Positions 1-7,137 are shown, numbered from the stretch's first letter. The stretch is DNA of 13,945 bases from Candidatus Kapaibacterium sp. (GCA_028691175.1 JAQUZU010000018.1:9444-23388), one strand, 5' to 3'. Notes: generated by a model from the sequence alone, not told the origin. Numbers and translations are program-made.

Positions 1-2
1 TG

Positions 3-578
3 GCGCAATCCGCAGAGGCGGAGTCGCAACTCATTCCGACTGATGATCAGACTCAGTCCGGAGGGCTTCGTGTTTTGAATGCGATTTTGGACGGTGGGAA
101 GACGGGCGTAGATATCGGGGTAGCGATTATTCCGGGCGTGCTTGTGATTTCGACCATCGTGATGATGCTGACCTTTGGTCCCGCGAACGGCGATACTTAT
201 ACCGGCGTTGCTTACGAGGGTGTTCCGATGATTCCGTGGCTTGCCGGCAAAGTGGATTTTATTTTTAAAGCTCTCTTTGGTTTTGAAAATCCTGCTTTGA
301 TTGCCTTTCCGATTACGGCACTTGGTGCTGTCGGTGCGGCATTGGGACTTGTTCCGACTTTTGCGGCTTCGGGTTTCCTCGATAATAACGCTATCGCGGT
401 TTTCACTGCGATGGGCATGTGCTGGAGCGGATATTTGAGTACTCATACTGCAATGCTGGACTCAATGGGCTATCGCAAAATGATTTCGAAAGCGATTTTG
501 TCGCATACGATCGGCGGACTTTTTGCGGGCATCTCCGCGCACTGGCTGTATGTCCTCTTCTCGATGATAATGGGATAA
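3..578 (+). CDS. Polytopic membrane transporter-like protein (nucleoside-recognition/GATE-type), C-terminal part
   Basis: The reading frame is open from base 3 with no stop upstream, so the gene starts outside the window. The TTG at 75 is only an internal codon. About 191 residues are visible: a short polar stretch, then at least four hydrophobic segments. The first begins at the GKTGVDIGVAIIPG stretch, the second around ALIAFPITALGAVGAALG, the third around AVFTAMGMCWSGYLSTH, and the last is a C-terminal helix ending in MIMG. The Gly/Pro-rich membrane repeats and the MCWSGYLSTH stretch resemble the CD0519/CD1768-type or nucleoside-recognition (GATE) membrane proteins, which are thought to move small solutes across the inner membrane. 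This family assignment is from memory; no substrate can be read from the sequence. The gene is followed by its own terminator and faces guaA tail to tail. Confidence 0.6.
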   Translation, partial: AQSAEAESQLIPTDDQTQSGGLRVLNAILDGGKTGVDIGVAIIPGVLVISTIVMMLTFGPANGDTYTGVAYEGVPMIPWLAGKVDFIFKALFGFENPALIAFPITALGAVGAALGLVPTFAASGFLDNNAIAVFTAMGMCWSGYLSTHTAMLDSMGYRKMISKAILSHTIGGLFAGISAHWLYVLFSMIMG

Positions 579-612
579 ATCTAATAAATATTCGTAATAT
601 TTAATAAAGCAT

Positions 613-648
613 GGGGAATATTCATATATGATATTCCCCTTTATTTTT
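613..648 (+). terminator. Rho-independent terminator after the membrane-protein gene
   Basis: A perfect 9-bp stem, GGGGAATAT (613-621) with ATATTCCCC (631-639), closes a 9-nt loop. It is followed by a T-rich tract (640-648) and lies 35 bp after the stop codon at 578. Confidence 0.85.
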
Positions 649-760
649 GGGGTACATGGTGGGGCAGATATTATTCACCCCTACACAGAAGAGTGCCCGT
701 ACCTCAGGGGATTGCTGGTCGAGCCCGCAATGGCGCAAACGTTCGTCCGTTTATCATTTG

Positions 761-785
761 TAGAGACGCGAATATTGCGTTTCTA
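761..785. repeat. Intergenic hairpin (imperfect palindrome)
   Basis: TAGAGACGC (761-769) pairs with GCGTTTCTA (777-785), giving 9 pairs including one G-U, around a 7-nt loop. No T-run follows on either strand, so it does not look like a terminator. It shares the AGAGACGC and ATTGCG words with the guaA terminator about 50 bp away, suggesting a related or duplicated palindromic element. Confidence 0.45.
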
Positions 786-807
786 ACTCCGAATTATCGT
801 TGAATAT

Positions 808-841
808 TTAAAAAAAGAGACGCTCATTGCGAACGTCTCTT
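808..841 (-). terminator. Rho-independent terminator of guaA
   Basis: On the minus strand the stem AAGAGACG/CGTCTCTT (834-841 with 815-822; 8 bp, 11-nt loop) is followed by seven T residues, read as the A-run at 810-816. It lies 12 bp past the guaA stop codon. Confidence 0.85.
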
Positions 842-853
842 CTTGTATTTACA

Positions 854-2386
854 CTATTCCCACTCGATTGTTCCGGGGGGCTTGCTGGTTGTATCATAGA
901 CGACGCGGTTAATGCCCTGCACTTCATTTACGATGCGGTTCGAGATTTTCGAGAGGACATCGTACGGCATAGGGAAGAAATCGGCGGTCATTCCGTCTAC
1001 GGACGTAACGGCGCGCAGTGCGCAAGTGCAGTCGTAGGTGCGCTCGTCGCCCATCACTCCGACCGACCTCACGGGCAAAAGCACGGCGAATGCCTGCCAA
1101 ATTTGGTCATACAGGCCCGCGTTGCGGATTTCTTCGATGTAAATTGCGTCTGCGTGTTGCAGTGTGGCGATTTTATCGCGAGTAATATCGCCCAAAATTC
1201 TGATGCCGAGCCCCGGCCCCGGGAACGGGTGGCGCTTCACAAACCAGTCCGGCACGCCGAGTAGGCGTCCGACCTCGCGCACTTCGTCCTTGAATAACTC
1301 GCGGAACGGCTCGATTAGTTTCAGACCCATCTTCTCCGGCAAACCGCCTACGTTGTGGTGCGACTTGATTACCGCACTTGGTCCCTTTACCGAGACCGAT
1401 TCGATTACGTCAGGATAGAGCGTGCCCTGTGCTAACCATTTGGCGTTATTGAACTTACTCGCAGCAACCTCGAACATGTCGATAAATGACTTTCCGATAA
1501 TCTTGCGTTTCTTTTCCGGTTCGCTCACTCCGGCGAGGCTCGAGAGGAAGAGTTCGGAGCCGTCTAATTTCTCGATTGACATGTTGAAATTCTGTGCGAA
1601 CAAATCCATCAGAGTTTGGCTTTCATTTAGTCGCATCAAGCCCGTATCTACGTGCAGGCAGTGGAGTTTGTCGCCGATTGCCTTGTGCAGGAGTACTGCC
1701 AAAACTGTCGAATCCACTCCGCCCGAGAGTGCGCAAATCACCTCGCCCGAGCCTACTTGGGCGCGAATTTTCTCGATTGCCGTGTCTATGAACGAGTCGG
1801 CGCTCCAGTTTTCGGTGCATTTGCAAATGTTTCGGACGAAATTGCCTAAAATTTTCTTGCCTTCCATGCTGTGATGAACTTCGGGGTGGAACTGCACGCC
1901 CCAGGCACGCTTCTCGGTGTTCCTGATAGCACAAATCGGCGAGTTTGCCGAGTGTGCTATGGTTTTGAAGCCCTCGGGCATCTTTGTCAGGTAGTCGCCG
2001 TGGCTCATCCAGACCTGCGTCCGCGGATTTACCCCTGCGAAAATGTCGTCTTGGTTGTCGATAATGAGTTCGGCGCGACCGTATTCTCGATGCTCGGCTT
2101 TAGTTACTTCGCCCTCGTTTTGATAGGCGAGGAGTTGCAATCCGTAGCATATTCCGAGTACGGGCACCCCGAAATCGAGTGCGTTCCACTGCGGATGCGG
2201 AGCGTTTTCTGCATAGACCGAGCACGGACCGCCGGACAGGATAATTCCCTTCGGACTTTTCGCGATGAGCGTTTCCGCCGGAGTTCTAAACGGAAATATT
2301 TCCGCATAGACGCCTAATTCGCGTACTTTCCGTGCAATTACTTGGGTATATTGCGACCCAAAGTCGATAATAATTATTGTTTCCAT
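854..2386 (-). CDS. guaA: GMP synthase (glutamine-hydrolysing)
   Basis: This enzyme makes GMP from XMP, ATP and glutamine in the cytoplasm, the last step of guanine nucleotide synthesis. At 510 residues it has the normal two-domain length. The N-terminal class I glutamine amidotransferase domain (about 1-190) shows the GGPCSVY oxyanion region, the nucleophile Cys80 in GICYGLQ, and His167/Glu169 in QFHPE. The ATP-pyrophosphatase domain follows with the PP-loop SGGVDS at 221-226. The C-terminal dimerisation/XMP-binding part includes HPFPGPGLGIR and ends in the typical KPPGTIEWE. The start METIIIIDFGSQYTQ fits the family. The gene has its own terminator, and 60 bp separate it from the upstream methylase gene, where I saw no strong promoter or guanine riboswitch. 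All key residues are present. Confidence 0.98.
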   Translation of the reverse strand: METIIIIDFGSQYTQVIARKVRELGVYAEIFPFRTPAETLIAKSPKGIILSGGPCSVYAENAPHPQWNALDFGVPVLGICYGLQLLAYQNEGEVTKAEHREYGRAELIIDNQDDIFAGVNPRTQVWMSHGDYLTKMPEGFKTIAHSANSPICAIRNTEKRAWGVQFHPEVHHSMEGKKILGNFVRNICKCTENWSADSFIDTAIEKIRAQVGSGEVICALSGGVDSTVLAVLLHKAIGDKLHCLHVDTGLMRLNESQTLMDLFAQNFNMSIEKLDGSELFLSSLAGVSEPEKKRKIIGKSFIDMFEVAASKFNNAKWLAQGTLYPDVIESVSVKGPSAVIKSHHNVGGLPEKMGLKLIEPFRELFKDEVREVGRLLGVPDWFVKRHPFPGPGLGIRILGDITRDKIATLQHADAIYIEEIRNAGLYDQIWQAFAVLLPVRSVGVMGDERTYDCTCALRAVTSVDGMTADFFPMPYDVLSKISNRIVNEVQGINRVVYDTTSKPPGTIEWE

Positions 2387-2446
2387 TTTCTCGTCTTATA
2401 TATGTAAGTATGCTGTTTCTATAGTATTTATGAAATGTTATATTGT

Positions 2447-3184
2447 CTATCGTGGCTCAGACTTTCCTAAAGCCTTAAAATCAACGATATGTTCTCTCAA
2501 CATGTTTGCCACGTCGGGATTGTCGATTTCCTCTCGTCGTGCTTTACTCATCACGCAAAATTCTCTCTCTTGTTCTATCCCTGCAAATTTTCGTCCGCAC
2601 AAATTAGCGGCAATGCCGGTAGTAGAACTACCACTAAATGGATCGAGAATCCATGCACCGGGGACTGTTGATGCAAGAATGATTCTTGTAAGCAGAGATA
2701 GCGGTTTCTGGGTGGGGTGCTTTCCGCACGATTTTTCCCATGGAGCGATTGCCGGAAGATTCCACACATCACGCATTTGTTTGCCACCGTTGATTTGTTT
2801 CATCAATTCATAGTTGTAATAATGTTTGCTCGTTTTCGATTTTCGCGCCCAGAGAATAAACTCGGTAGAGTGCGTGAAATAGCGACAACTCAGGTTTGGC
2901 GGCGGATTTGTTTTTGCCCACGTTACGCAGTTGAGGATTTTATAGCCCAACTCCGTGAGCATTTGCGCTACAGAAAAAATGTTGTGATACGTGCCACTTA
3001 CCCAAATTGAGCCGTTATCGGTCAGTTTTTCTCGGCATGCTTTCAGCCATTTGTAATTAAATTCGTTGTCTTTTTCAAATCCCTGCGACTTGTCCCAATC
3101 ACCTTTGTTTACGCTTACCATTTTTCCGCTTTGCACCGAAAAACCGCCATTGGAAAGGAAATAAGGCGGGTCGGCAAAAATCAT
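2447..3184 (-). CDS. DpnA-like adenine-N6 DNA methyltransferase, N-terminally shortened
   Basis: It probably methylates adenine in a short DNA site using S-adenosylmethionine. The motif order is that of beta-class methylases: catalytic DPPY at residues 5-8, then SGTYHNIFS and the CRYFTHSTE block, KHPTQKP at 155-161, and the SAM-binding DPFSGSSTTG at 181-190. The DPPYFLSNGG to SVNKGDWDK stretch closely recalls M2.DpnII (DpnA) and M2.MboI, which suggests GATC specificity by inference only. The protein is 245 residues and starts almost at DPPY, whereas I recall about 40 residues before this motif in DpnA. The codons just upstream in frame (NKKFD) look like the lost strand, but a TAA at 3212-3214 cuts the frame and no start codon lies between. 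The ATG overlaps the TGA of the 77-aa gene (ATGA), so translation may be coupled. Activity is uncertain. Confidence 0.88.
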   Translation of the reverse strand: MIFADPPYFLSNGGFSVQSGKMVSVNKGDWDKSQGFEKDNEFNYKWLKACREKLTDNGSIWVSGTYHNIFSVAQMLTELGYKILNCVTWAKTNPPPNLSCRYFTHSTEFILWARKSKTSKHYYNYELMKQINGGKQMRDVWNLPAIAPWEKSCGKHPTQKPLSLLTRIILASTVPGAWILDPFSGSSTTGIAANLCGRKFAGIEQEREFCVMSKARREEIDNPDVANMLREHIVDFKALGKSEPR

Positions 3185-3414
3185 ATCGAACTTTTTATTT
3201 GTTTCATCACGTTAGGTTTCAATATGGCATAACAACGTATTTTTTCTTCTGAGTATTCCATGGATTTTATCCATTCATTATTTTTAAAAAGATTCATTGT
3301 TGCTTCTTGTTTCGAAGCTCCATCTTCTATGCCTAAAACTTGAAGATTTTCAATAAATTCATTATTGGGCGCAATCGTAACCCCTTCATCTGTGTAAAAA
3401 ATATAAGTTGCCAT
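3181..3414 (-). CDS. Small hypothetical protein within the restriction-modification island
   Basis: This 77-residue soluble protein begins MATYIFYTDEGVTIAPNN and has no signal peptide or membrane segment. Its style (TDEG, APN, LQVLG, KNNEWIKS) recalls small uncharacterised proteins found in many Bacteroidota genomes; I cannot name a function. It follows the nuclease-like gene by 51 AT-rich bases and overlaps the methylase start by four bases. The C-terminal run KPNVMKQIKSSI lies exactly where the methylase should begin, so the end of this protein may be a product of the rearrangement that removed the methylase N-terminus. It could be a genuine small partner or an immigrant gene; coding status is moderately likely. 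Confidence 0.6.
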   Translation of the reverse strand: MATYIFYTDEGVTIAPNNEFIENLQVLGIEDGASKQEATMNLFKNNEWIKSMEYSEEKIRCYAILKPNVMKQIKSSI

Positions 3415-3465
3415 AATTTATTTGATTTTTTTTAAACGTTTCAACAATATTAACTCTAAAATATT

Positions 3466-4206
3466 TCATAGTATTATTTCAAATGTTTGTGCCTCAACTT
3501 CTCTTTCATATTGACGATTCAATGATTCATAGTCTAAAAAAGAAACTCGATTTCTTATATTGTCAAATGAAGATCGTTGATATTTTACATTAAATTCTTC
3601 TCTCCGCTTTTTGTCGGCAACAATAATCATTCGCACATTAAAATCTTGCAAATCGTTATATTTTTCTAATGAATTACTAATATCAGTTGAATGCTCAACC
3701 TCAAAAAATGAATCGGGCATCATTCGTTTATTGAACCAAATAGCATCAATAGTTGAACTGCGTTGAACAAATTTTTCGTATGAAAATTTTGGAATTACTG
3801 ACAAAGAGCGAATCTCTCCAAGCGTTTGATTAATGAATTTGCGATTTTTATCTTGATTTGGAGAAAAAGTATCCATGTGTTTTAGATTTCCAACTGTAAG
3901 CAGAATTCCTTGATAATATGAATGGGAAAATTCCTGAACCTCTTTTGAATCTTTATTTAACTCGGTTTCAACAATATATCCGTTCTTTTCCAATTGATTT
4001 TTACATGAAACTAGTCCGTATAATCCCGGCTTAATTTTATAGATTTCATTTGGAGTTTGTTGCACAATCCGCCGAATGCTTGCAAATGGTGTTTTTGTCT
4101 TCCACTCACAGTCAACTATTTTAAAGACTTCTTGATTTAACTGCCCCAGTGTTGCAATTCCACCAAGTTTTTTTAGCGTTTCGATTACTGCTTCGTATTG
4201 TTTCAT
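3466..4206 (-). CDS. Winged-helix plus PD-(D/E)XK-like protein, probable type II restriction endonuclease
   Basis: The protein has 246 residues. Residues about 1-65 look like a winged-helix module (YEAVIETLKKLGGIATLGQL, then SIRRIVQQ and KIKPGLYGL), a kind of domain found at the front of some restriction enzymes. The C-terminal half holds Asp154 in TIDAIWF, then Glu169 and Glu171 in FFEVEHS, followed by a helix and the strand RMIIVADKK. This fits a PD-(D/E)XK-type nuclease core with E-x-E in place of E-x-K. It lies between two methylase genes, 17 bp after the D12 fragment, as in the MboI order methylase-nuclease-methylase, but the sequence does not resemble what I remember of DpnII or MboI endonucleases. 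The gene looks intact and is visibly AT-rich. Nuclease activity is inferred, not shown. Confidence 0.7.
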   Translation of the reverse strand: MKQYEAVIETLKKLGGIATLGQLNQEVFKIVDCEWKTKTPFASIRRIVQQTPNEIYKIKPGLYGLVSCKNQLEKNGYIVETELNKDSKEVQEFSHSYYQGILLTVGNLKHMDTFSPNQDKNRKFINQTLGEIRSLSVIPKFSYEKFVQRSSTIDAIWFNKRMMPDSFFEVEHSTDISNSLEKYNDLQDFNVRMIIVADKKRREEFNVKYQRSSFDNIRNRVSFLDYESLNRQYEREVEAQTFEIIL

Positions 4207-4223
4207 AATTACTAATTTAATTT

Positions 4224-4517
4224 CTATGCTACATTTACCATTTGAATACCATCAAGCAGTTGAATTAATTCATAAGGAACGGTCTTGACACATTGATAGC
4301 AGTTTATTAAATCAGGATTAATATCGTTTATAACAGCCTTTTTTATGTTCGGATGAACTTGTAACATATTGAAGAGCACCGCTCCGCCACCTACAAACGG
4401 TTCGATATAGGTAACATCTTTCCAAACCTCAAAATCAGCAGGAAGTAATGCTTCGAATTGATCTATGATCTGACTTTTTCCGCCTACCCACTTGACAAAT
4501 GGTTTTGCCTTCGACAT
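4224..4517 (-). pseudogene. Truncated Dam-type (D12 class) adenine methyltransferase, N-terminal fragment
   Basis: Intact D12-class enzymes (DpnM, Dam) have about 270-290 residues and methylate adenine, typically in GATC. This frame has 97. It keeps KWVGGK (9-14), the SAM-binding EPFVGGGA (39-46) and NDINPDLINCY (64-74), matching the DpnM N-terminus well. It then ends soon after ELIQLLDGI, followed by MVNVA and TAG. The target-recognition region and the catalytic DPPY motif are absent, and the next gene starts 17 bp later, so this is not a simple frameshift with the remainder downstream. Catalysis without DPPY is not expected. It is the first gene of the island and sits behind a possible -7 box. 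The family call is firm; whether the fragment is translated is unknown. Confidence 0.8.
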
Positions 4518-4548
4518 TTTTCACCCGATTGCTTATAATCTACAATTA

Positions 4549-4556
4549 CAAAAATA
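4549..4556 (-). promoter_or_regulatory. Candidate Bacteroidota-type -7 box for the restriction-modification island
   Basis: On the minus strand this reads TATTTTTG, an exact TAnnTTTG match, and transcription would begin roughly 25 bases before the D12 ATG at 4517. The expected upstream TTTG (-33) is only partly matched (TTTT). The surrounding DNA is AT-rich, so a chance match is possible. Confidence 0.35.
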
Positions 4557-4630
4557 CAAAAAAAATCCCAATCCGAAAACATATATATAGGATTATTCTC
4601 GTAATGCTGTGTTATTATGCGAAATATGCT

Positions 4631-4638
4631 TAATTTTG
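4631..4638 (+). promoter_or_regulatory. Candidate -7 box for holB
   Basis: TAATTTTG matches TAnnTTTG exactly. Transcription would start about 30 bases before the ATG at 4674 but downstream of the ATGs at 4617 and 4626, which would favour 4674 as the holB start. No clear -33 TTTG was found. Confidence 0.35.
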
Positions 4639-4673
4639 CAGAAGATTTTTTTCATAACCGGATTTCTGCAGAC

Positions 4674-5753
4674 ATGACTTGGAACGACGTAATCGGACAG
4701 GACAGAGTAAAAGATATTCTTGCTCGCGCAATCGCAGAGGGGAAAGTTGCACACGCATACTGCCTCTGGGGTGCCGAAGGTATCGGAAAAGACGCACTCG
4801 CCGCCGTCTTTGCCGAAGAGGCAAACGCAAATGTAAAAGGTGCTCGCTGCGAGTGGATTTACGCCCTGCCAACCCCAAAAAACCCTGCTGCCGAAGGCTC
4901 CGACATGCAGAAAATGAGCGACGAGCAACTAAAAGAAATTCGCGACGAACTCGCAAAAAAAATCCAAAACCCATACCACAGAATTACCATCGCCGGCGCA
5001 AACCGAATCAAAATCGGTGCTATCCGCGAACTTAAGCGCACCCTCGGACTGAGCTCCTCCGCGAAAGGACGCCGCTTCGTCATTATCACGCACGCAGACG
5101 AAATGACAATCGAAGCTCAAAACGCCCTCCTAAAAACCCTTGAAGAGCCGGTCGCAGGCGTTACCATAATCATGACGACGGCAAAACCCGACGCGCTATT
5201 GCCGACGATTATGTCGCGCAGCCAGCAAATTCACTGCGAGCCGATCGACGATGAAATCCTCATTTCCGTGCTGAATAAACGCCACTGCATCGCTCGCGAC
5301 GAGGGCAGACTGATCGCGGCGTTCGCCCAAGGTTCGTATTCCGCGGCACTCGAATTCCTCGATTCGGATATGAAAGCCTTCCGCGAGAGTGTCGTCGAAA
5401 TTCTCCGCACATCACTTAAACGTATATATCGCAATGATTTATACACAAAACTCAACCTCTCCGCAAAGTCGAAAGACCGTGCCCAAGTCGAGAAATTCCT
5501 CCTTCTGCTGATGCTCTGGCTCCGCGATGCAATGCTCCTCGCAAAGTGCGGGACATCTGCGAGTGTGCAAATAATCAACATCGATCAGAAGGATTCGCTC
5601 GAGTCATTCGCCCGAAACTTCGGCTCGAAAGATTTCCCGCAAGCCCTCGCGACAATTGAGGAAGCCATCTCGCGCCTGAAGCGCAACGTTGCACCGGACG
5701 TCCTTCTCCTTGCTATGTTCGCAAAACTTCGTGAAATTTTTGTAGGGCGTTGA
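4674..5753 (+). CDS. holB: DNA polymerase III delta prime subunit (clamp loader)
   Basis: Delta prime is the stator of the clamp-loader complex that places the sliding clamp on DNA. I chose ATG 4674 because the product then begins MTWNDVIGQ, as delta prime and DnaX-like proteins do (W near the start, IGQ). The frame also allows ATG 4617 or 4626, adding up to 19 residues that resemble nothing. The AAA+ core shows a modified P-loop, GAEGIGKD (33-40), with Asp where ATPases have Thr/Ser, and a weak Walker B (VIITHADE). It also has the NALLKTLEEP helix and TIMSRSQ, the arginine-finger segment used by delta prime to act on the neighbouring ATPase. The helical C-terminal domain completes about 359 residues. 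No zinc-finger cysteine cluster is present. Followed by ricT, as is common in Bacteroidota. Confidence 0.93.
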   Translation: MTWNDVIGQDRVKDILARAIAEGKVAHAYCLWGAEGIGKDALAAVFAEEANANVKGARCEWIYALPTPKNPAAEGSDMQKMSDEQLKEIRDELAKKIQNPYHRITIAGANRIKIGAIRELKRTLGLSSSAKGRRFVIITHADEMTIEAQNALLKTLEEPVAGVTIIMTTAKPDALLPTIMSRSQQIHCEPIDDEILISVLNKRHCIARDEGRLIAAFAQGSYSAALEFLDSDMKAFRESVVEILRTSLKRIYRNDLYTKLNLSAKSKDRAQVEKFLLLLMLWLRDAMLLAKCGTSASVQIINIDQKDSLESFARNFGSKDFPQALATIEEAISRLKRNVAPDVLLLAMFAKLREIFVGR

Positions 5754-5775
5754 GGGGGAACACGTGTTTTCTGTG

Positions 5776-5818
5776 CGGACGTGCGTCCGATGGGAGAGGT
5801 CGCGTAGCACCTCGACCT
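5776..5818. repeat. Two adjacent intergenic hairpins between holB and ricT
   Basis: CGGAC (5776-5780) pairs with GTCCG (5785-5789) around GTGC. AGGTCG (5797-5802) pairs with CGACCT (5813-5818) around 10 nt. A further 10-bp palindrome, AACACGTGTT, lies at 5759-5768. No T-run follows, so this is not a classical terminator. It may be a degenerate intergenic repeat or a processing site. Confidence 0.35.
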
Positions 5819-5940
5819 AAAAGCCCGCAAATGCAGATTTTCCACATTATCAAATAAAATTTTTAGATGATAAAATATTTCGCTATATTTATATTCCATT
5901 AATTTGGAACTAAAATACTTTCACAATATAATATAGATAG

Positions 5941-7098
5941 ATGAACCCGCCCGAAGGCGGCAAATTTGAAATAATGAATAATGATATAAAACGACCGGAG
6001 CATAATGCACCGGAAGAACTGACTAATAAAATTGAAGCACGGCAGGCATACCAAAAGCAGAATAATATCGAACCGGTTTGTACAGGGTGCTCATGCAAAC
6101 ATTCTCGCGTAGTGCAGAACATGTTGGAATATAACGACTTACGCATTCCGCAGAATTTTAAAAAAGATGGCCGGACAGATCCTTTTGTCGCAAAATTCGT
6201 AGAAGTACTCTTTAAAAGCAAACGCAAAAAAGTATATCGAAACGACCTCGCAATTCCGCTCAGTATGCAGGATTTCGTCATTGTCGAACTCGAAAACGGA
6301 CTCGACATCGGCACGGTTTACTCTCTCGGCGAGGAGACCAAGGACAAAATGCGCACGATTTACGCGAACCAAACGCCTGAAAATTCGATCGTACGTCGCG
6401 CTACGCCGGCAGACATCACCCGCAACGACGAAAACGTCGCCGACTCTTTTGTCGTAATTAACCGCGTCCGTGAACTCGTCAAGCAGTATAATATAGATAT
6501 GAAAGTTACCGACGCAGAGTGGCAATTCGACCACCAGCGCCTGACAATCTCCTTTACTGCACTCCAGCGAGTCGATTTCCGCGAACTCGTCAAAGAACTT
6601 GCGCGCACATTCCGCACACGCATCGAACTCCGCCAAATCAGCACACGCGAGGAGGCAAAACGTATCGGCGGCGTCGGTCCCTGCGGTCGCTATCTGTGCT
6701 GCACGTCCTTCGCCTGCGATTTTTGCCACGTAACCCTCGACCACGCGCGCATTCAGCAACTCTCGAACAACGTCTCGAAGCTCTCCGGCTATTGCGGGCG
6801 ACTGAAGTGCTGTTTGCTTTATGAATACGAGAATTATGTAGAAGCTTTCAAGCATTATCCGCCGCTGCATTCGCTTGTTTCGCTGCCGGAAGGGACTGCC
6901 CGAATCACGAAAATCGACATCTTCAAAGAGAATGTTTCCATGCATATTCAGGAAAAGAATCTCTATTTGGTATTTACGCGCGAGCAGGTTGATGCGATGG
7001 TAAAAGAGGGCAAAGTGCAACGTCCGCGACGTTCGGATAGCAACGACATCGACCCGGAAACCATGAAGGAACTTATTGAACTGGCAAAAGAATATTAG
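5941..7098 (+). CDS. ricT: PSP1-domain protein of the RicT/YaaT family
   Basis: In Bacillus, RicT (YaaT) works in the Y-complex with RicA and RicF, binds Fe-S clusters and affects RNA maturation; the role in Bacteroidota is less clear. From ATG 5941 the product has 385 residues. The PSP1 core spans roughly residues 85-330. It carries the hallmark cysteine blocks GPCGRYLCC (Cys248, 253, 254) and SGYCGRLKCC (Cys285, 290, 291), plus Cys259 and Cys262 between them, and an N-terminal CTGCSC cluster (Cys47, 50, 52). These suit iron-sulfur cluster binding. The C-terminal tail is charged. The start is uncertain: ATG 5974 would remove the first 11 residues, which overlie a hairpin and look non-coding in style. 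The neighbour holB is the usual Bacteroidota partner gene. A terminator follows at 7114. Confidence 0.92.
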   Translation: MNPPEGGKFEIMNNDIKRPEHNAPEELTNKIEARQAYQKQNNIEPVCTGCSCKHSRVVQNMLEYNDLRIPQNFKKDGRTDPFVAKFVEVLFKSKRKKVYRNDLAIPLSMQDFVIVELENGLDIGTVYSLGEETKDKMRTIYANQTPENSIVRRATPADITRNDENVADSFVVINRVRELVKQYNIDMKVTDAEWQFDHQRLTISFTALQRVDFRELVKELARTFRTRIELRQISTREEAKRIGGVGPCGRYLCCTSFACDFCHVTLDHARIQQLSNNVSKLSGYCGRLKCCLLYEYENYVEAFKHYPPLHSLVSLPEGTARITKIDIFKENVSMHIQEKNLYLVFTREQVDAMVKEGKVQRPRRSDSNDIDPETMKELIELAKEY

Positions 7099-7113
7099 TC
7101 AAATGAAATAATC

Positions 7114-7137
7114 ACGAACCGCGTTCGTCTATTTTTT
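7114..7137 (+). terminator. Rho-independent terminator after ricT
   Basis: ACGAAC (7114-7119) pairs with GTTCGT (7123-7128) around CGC. It is followed by CTA and six T residues (7132-7137), 15 bp after the ricT stop. The stem is short (6 bp), so termination strength is uncertain. Confidence 0.6.

Noticed and set aside
827..2317. Several open frames on the plus strand and in other minus frames across guaA
   Set aside because: They overlap a full-length GMP synthase with every motif present; none has family resemblance.
2387..2446. Guanine or PreQ1-type riboswitch before guaA
   Set aside because: Only 60 AT-rich bases separate it from the upstream gene and no conserved aptamer core was seen.
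3181..3214. Simple programmed frameshift joining the 77-aa protein to the methylase
   Set aside because: The 77-aa protein has no GD-type methylase N-terminal motif, so joining the frames would not restore a normal methylase. No slippery heptamer with a downstream structure is evident.
4570..4594. AATCC/GGATT inverted repeat between the island and holB as a controller-protein operator
   Set aside because: The arms are only 5 bp with a 15-nt AT-rich gap, and no C-protein gene is present in the island.
6139..7020. Long antisense open frame (293 codons) opposite ricT
   Set aside because: It is a frame shadow of a strongly conserved PSP1 gene. The product resembles no family, is unevenly rich in Asp, Cys and Phe, and has no start-site signals.
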